Shown: positions 60,432-64,000 of the stretch, piece by piece
Layout: each line of letters starts with the position of its first letter
How positions within the stretch are numbered: position 1 is the stretch's first letter
Origin: Clarkia xantiana subsp. parviflora
Taxonomy: Eukaryota > Streptophyta > Magnoliopsida > Myrtales > Onagraceae
Direction: 5' to 3'
Assembly: GCA_036873135.1 (NCBI GenBank)
Contig: JAPTYO010000001.1
Location: 43,672,774 to 43,736,773, forward strand
Length of the DNA: 64,000 bases
Notes under the pieces: generated by a model
What the model saw: the letters and a program-made list of their open reading frames with translations, nothing else
What the model was told of the DNA's origin: nothing
Databases searched by the model: none
Translations under genes and position numbers: made by a program

Positions 60432-61096
60432 TTTATTCTCCCGAACCGACCCGGATGAGAAGAGAAGATGATGAATTTTGTTGGTTTATGTATGTATGTA
60501 CTGATAGTCATCTTGTTCAGATCAGGTTTCTCAAGAGGCAAGTTCCATTGACAAATAGAGTAAAAGGAAGAAGGAAAAGATGCAACCATCTTCTGCTGAG
60601 AAAAACATATATAATTCAGTATCATATAATATATGTATTATAGTGTATGGAGGGACACTGATATCCTCCAATCTTTATGTTGTTGTTAGTTGTGTAAGAC
60701 TAGTATTGAAGAGGGTGGTGTGTATATTTGTGTTGTTCCTTCACTCTTGACTCTTAATTTATTATTAATTATTATGACTATATATTATGTTGAAATTATT
60801 TTTATGGTTGTTATTCTTTACTTAATGGAAATTGAGAAACATTGTTATTAGGTTGTTGTATTTTAACGGAGCTTCTGGGCTAAGGTTTTTAATATTTCAC
60901 ACATGACACACCAGACTAGTTTTAAAATGCATCATAAAACTTTTACAACTTTCATATCAAATGTTTTGTGTATTGTTATTCTGAAGGATTGGATTGATTA
61001 ACAAGCCTTTAGCTTGGTGTTTTTTTTCATTGAGTTTGATGGTGATAAATATATTGACACAAAAAGAAGAGCGTGAACAAAATATTTAAAAACCAT
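60432..61096 (+). other. Raf kinase 3' UTR and spacer
   Basis: 3' UTR probably to about 60.75-60.85 kb. At 60868-60915 TTCTGGGCTAAGGTTTTTAA and CACACATGACAC recur in altered form at 61457-61495, on the other side of the tRNA gene. Confidence 0.5.
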
Positions 61097-61168
61097 TCCG
61101 TTGCCGGGACTTGAACCCGGGTCTCTCGGGTGAGAGCCGAGTATCCTGACCAACTAGACTACAACGGA
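61097..61168 (-). tRNA. tRNA-Glu (CTC)
   Basis: 72 nt without intron. On the minus strand: acceptor stem TCCGTTG/CAACGGA, A box TAGTCTAGTTGG, anticodon arm CTCGG-CTCTCAC-CCGAG with anticodon CTC, T arm CCCGGGTTCAAGTCCCGG. A T run (GGTTTTT) follows the 3' end as a pol III stop. Confidence 0.97.
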
Positions 61169-61842
61169 TTTGTGTTTGAGAGTAATTGGCGTAAGATTAT
61201 ATATAAAGTCACAGTGCTTCACTAGGCTTTCCTATTCAATAACTATAATCTACATTCGGTAGATTCCAAGCATTCGGTCAAATAATAAGTAAAATGTTAT
61301 TTATAAATATTTTGTTTATTCGCATGAGATTCAAATTCGAGATTTCTAATTAATTAAACAACGAAACGGTGAAACTCTACCGTACGTATATCACATATCT
61401 ACTTTGTAAGTTGATTGAATTTGGATTCTGATCCGATCAAACTCAATTCTGGAACTTCTGGGTTAAGACTTTTAATGTTTCTACACATGACACAACCATA
61501 CAATAAAAAATGCATATATATATATATATATATATATTGCTTTTGTTTATTATGATAGTAACTAATTTTGAATGTTATACTCGAACAATCATAACTTTTT
61601 TTCACAATCAGCAAGTAAAATGTAAGGTACTAGCTAGCAAATGAATAATTTTCCACTCTTAAAAGCTTCTACGGATTTTGAACCCGCCACAATATACTAA
61701 TGTCCTTTTAGTATATCAAATTACATAAAATTTATATTCAGAATGACTAAATTACTATAACATAAATTCTCATTTAAGTAAAATTCAGAGTCAGAAATAG
61801 ACTGCAGAAAACCTGCATTACAGTTCCCACCCTATTTATGTA
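61169..61842. other. Spacer with a (TA)n run
   Basis: (TA)n at about 61513-61537 and the diverged repeat at 61457-61495 noted for the left side of the tRNA. No gene. Confidence 0.45.
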
Positions 61843-61851
61843 TATTTATTA

Positions 61852-63147
61852 GGGTTAAGAACACAATAGGGGCCTGAATGTTTGCCCATGTTGCCAAAAG
61901 GGGTCTGAATTGAAAAAACGTATTATTAAGGGCCTGAATTTTGAGTTTTGTGTATAAGTGAGGTCTCCGTCCAAATTTTCTGTTAAAAGTAACGGAAAGT
62001 GGTCACATGCCAAGCATGTGACCAAAAATAATTTGAAAACCCGAAAATGCCCTTTGACCAAAGTGGGTCTCTTATAGGTTTGACCTAAAATGACGAAAAT
62101 ACCCTTTAAGCCACCACAGCTCCGGCGACCACCACCACCCGACTCCGGCGACCACCACCGACCTCCGGCGACCACCACCGGCCTCCGGCGACCACCTCCG
62201 ACCTCCGGCGACCACCGAAAAGCTCCGATCGGAGCCAAAAAAGCTCCGATCGGAGCTTTGGAGCTCCGGTCGGAGCCACAAAGCTCCGATCGGAGCTCTG
62301 TGGCTCCGATCGGGGCCACAGAGCTCCAGATCGGAGCTCTGTGGCTCCCGATCGGAGCCACAGGGCTCCAGATCGGAGCTCTGTGGCTCCGATCGGGGCC
62401 ACAGAGCTCCAGATCGGAGCTCTGTGGCTCCCGATCGGAGCCACAGGGCTCCAGATCGGAGCTCTGTGGCTCCGATCGGGAGCCACAGAGCTCCGATCTG
62501 GAGCCCTGTGGCTCCCGATCGGAGCCACAGAGCTCCGATCTGGAGCCCTGTGGCTCCCGATCGGAGCCACAGAGCTCCGATCTGGAGCCCTGTGGCTCCC
62601 GATCGGAGCCACAGAGCTCCGATCTGGAGCCCTGTGGCTCCGATCGGGAGCCACAGAGCTCCGATCGGAGCTTTGTGGCTCCGACCGGAGCTCCAAAGCT
62701 CCGACCGGAGCTCCAAAGCTCCGACCGGAGCTCCAAAGCTCCGATCGGAGCTTTTTTTGGCTCCGATCGGAGCTTCGGAGCTCCAATCGGAGCTTTTTTG
62801 GCTCCGATCGGAGGCCGGTGGTGGTCGCCGGAGGCCGATGGCGGTCGCCGGAGCCGGGTGGTGGTCGCCGGGCGGTGGCCGGAGCGTGGTGGCCTTAATT
62901 GCATAATTAGTGTGTAGGGGTATTTTAGACATTTCCATTTTATTAATTAAATTGATAAATTGTATAATAATTACAAAAGGGTATTTTTGTCTTTTCACGT
63001 GAATCTGTTAGATTTAACAGAAAATTTGGACGGAGACTTGAAAAAACACAAAACTCAAAATTCAGGCCCTTAATAATACGTTTTTTCAATTCAGACCCCT
63101 TTTGGCAACATGGGCAAACATTCAGGCCCCTATTGTGTTCTTAACCC
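61852..63147. mobile_element. 1.3-kb MULE-type foldback element with GC-rich palindrome array
   Basis: Perfect 9-bp TSD TATTTATTA at 61843-61851 and 63148-63156. Terminal inverted repeats of about 140 bp start GGGTTAAGAACACAATAGG. Inside, 62110-62215 carries CTCCGGCGACCACCACC units, mirrored at 62810-62890 as GGTGGTGGTCGCCGG. The core is the palindrome array 62216-62812. Arms between TIR and array are only partly mirrored. No transposase; the long frames on both strands are by-products of the array. Confidence 0.94.
62216..62812. repeat. Array of nested palindromes around GCTCCGATCGGAGC
   Basis: The self-complementary core GCTCCGATCGGAGC and its variants (CCGATCGGGAGCC, CCAGATCGGAGC, CCGACCGGAGC) recur dozens of times, linked by CACAGAGCTC/GAGCTCTGTGG. 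Composite units of about 60 bp repeat, and the orientation of the asymmetric variants (AGATCGGAGC versus GCTCCGATCT) flips near 62478, so the whole array is also one large palindrome. Confidence 0.9.
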
Positions 63148-63327
63148 TATTTATTATTGTCCGGTGACTCAATGGAAAATACCAAAGTTGCTAGCTTCTG
63201 GTAGAAAAGAATGGATTGGATACATAAATGTGTTGCATGTATATATATAGCTGACAACCAACCAGATTGATGCACGATCTGATGTAGAAAGAGCGAGACA
63301 TGTGATCTGCAATCCCACATAAGTAGT

Positions 63328-63815
63328 CTAGTGTCGTGTCATTTCCCGGAATATGTTTGAGACCCTGGGAGATAGCTGTGGGAGGAACTTAAACATCTGT
63401 TCCAACAAAAACAACAACATTTGTAAGTAACAAACAAAGTGGAGTCAGACTAATTCAGCTAGCTAAGACACAAAACTTACCCAAAGCTTCACACAAGCAT
63501 CTAGAATGACGGGTATTATACAGACGAATATTGTTATAGACGCCTCATCAACTCCAAAACCGTAATGCTCAACAATGATCTCTACCATTGTCTGCCAACC
63601 CGATTCCGAATGATACCTGTGGAATATTTGAATGAATGTGTGAATATTGCAGAGCAATCAAATCTACTCTAAACCCAGTAATAAGTAATGGACACGGAGA
63701 TTTGATTTGATTTTTACCCGAGAAAAATGTCGGCAATGAGAATAATAAGAAATGCCTTCCCAGTGTCCGAGATGTTATTCACTATCTTGTAACCTGTAAA
63801 CTTTAGCAATGCTAC
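63328..63815 (-). CDS. DLDG1: CemA-like plastid envelope protein (DLDG1 type), last three exons
   Basis: Visible exons: 63815-63718 (98 nt), 63616-63481 (136 nt), 63396-63328 (69 nt, stop TAG 63330-63328); the frame is kept across both introns. The 5' part lies beyond the window. The sequence runs SDTGKAFLIILIADIFLG, YHSESGW, YGFGVDEASITIFVC, IPVILDACVKLW, FKFLPQLSPRVSNIF. The order GW ... PVILD ... K(L/Y)W ... F+FL-R-SP is that of the C-terminus of chloroplast CemA, with two hydrophobic segments. DLDG1 is the nuclear CemA homologue linked to proton and pH control in chloroplasts. The small last exon was placed from family resemblance. Confidence 0.82.
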
Positions 63816-63892
63816 CTGCAGATACAGGGGCGGGTGTGTTATATACGATAAACAGTATAAAATATAGAATTTGAACTCCCATTTTGATATTT

Positions 63893-64000
63893 GGGTTAAA
63901 GTGTTTTTTAGTACATGTTTGATCAAAATTGACTTTTGGTGCAACATTTTTTTAAAACTATTGGTGCAGTACATTTGGAATTTGTATACTTTTGGTGTAT
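63893..64000. mobile_element. MULE-type MITE, left end, cut by the window edge
   Basis: GGGTTAAAGTGTTTTTTAGTAC then TTTTGGTGCAACATTTTTTT and TGTATACTTTTGGTG follow the left arm of the copy at 9678. It lies in an intron of the CemA-like gene. Confidence 0.75.

Noticed and set aside
61855..62998. Long frames over the foldback element as protein genes
   Set aside because: They are open in all frames because of the palindromic unit; no start context, no family, and the DNA is a TSD-bounded element.

Overview
The window is nuclear DNA of a flowering plant, almost certainly a eudicot. The genes have GT-AG introns and plant-only families: an FHY3 transcription factor, a CONSTANS-like B-box/CCT protein, an X8 (CBM43) wall protein, CYP716A cytochrome P450s, a plant Raf-like kinase and a CemA-like plastid protein. 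The spacers are AT-rich and full of plant LTR retrotransposons, MULE, hAT and PIF/Harbinger-type inverted-repeat elements and SINE-like retroposons. The species cannot be fixed from sequence alone.

Layout. 1-6955: 3' two thirds of a decayed Ty3/gypsy element of the Tat type: broken pol (RNase H, extra RNase H, integrase), a tandem-repeat spacer, a spliced antisense accessory gene, a polypurine tract and the 3' LTR. 6956-11323: GC-rich unknown segment, a hAT MITE with 8-bp target-site duplication (TSD), and a 2.6-kb inverted-repeat element that carries a GRF-zinc-finger gene remnant and a nested MULE MITE. 11.9-17.9 kb (+): complete FHY3 gene of eight exons with a 2.1-kb leader intron holding four copies of a ~320-bp tandem repeat. 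18.6-19.4 kb: nested MULE MITEs. 19.7-22.2 kb (+): secreted proline-rich X8 protein. 23.8-28.2 kb (-): COL9/COL10-type gene. 28-37 kb: gene-poor, with an LTR, a solo Tat LTR with 5-bp TSD, MITEs and microsatellites.

37.8-47.6 kb: two CYP716A copies tail to tail. The left copy (+) is a 5'-truncated, frameshifted pseudogene next to a MITE. The right copy (-) is intact (481 codons) and probably acts as a triterpene C-28 oxidase. 47.7-57.4 kb: SINE, PIF/Harbinger-like element, hAT nested in hAT, MULE MITEs, and a 1.44-kb MULE-type element holding a Tat LTR and a hAT end. 57.6-60.8 kb (+): group-C Raf-like kinase with a MITE in its intron. 61.1 kb (-): tRNA-Glu(CTC). 61.85-63.15 kb: a foldback element whose core is a GC-rich array of nested palindromes open in all six frames. 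63.3 kb to the edge (-): last three exons of a CemA-like (DLDG1-type) gene.

The host genes do not form one pathway. FHY3, the COL protein and the Raf kinase belong to light and signalling families, but their nearness looks incidental. The clearest results are the TSD-proven mobile elements, many of them nested, and the palindromic foldback element near 62.5 kb. Splice sites were assigned by eye from frame continuity and family resemblance. No alignment or search was run.
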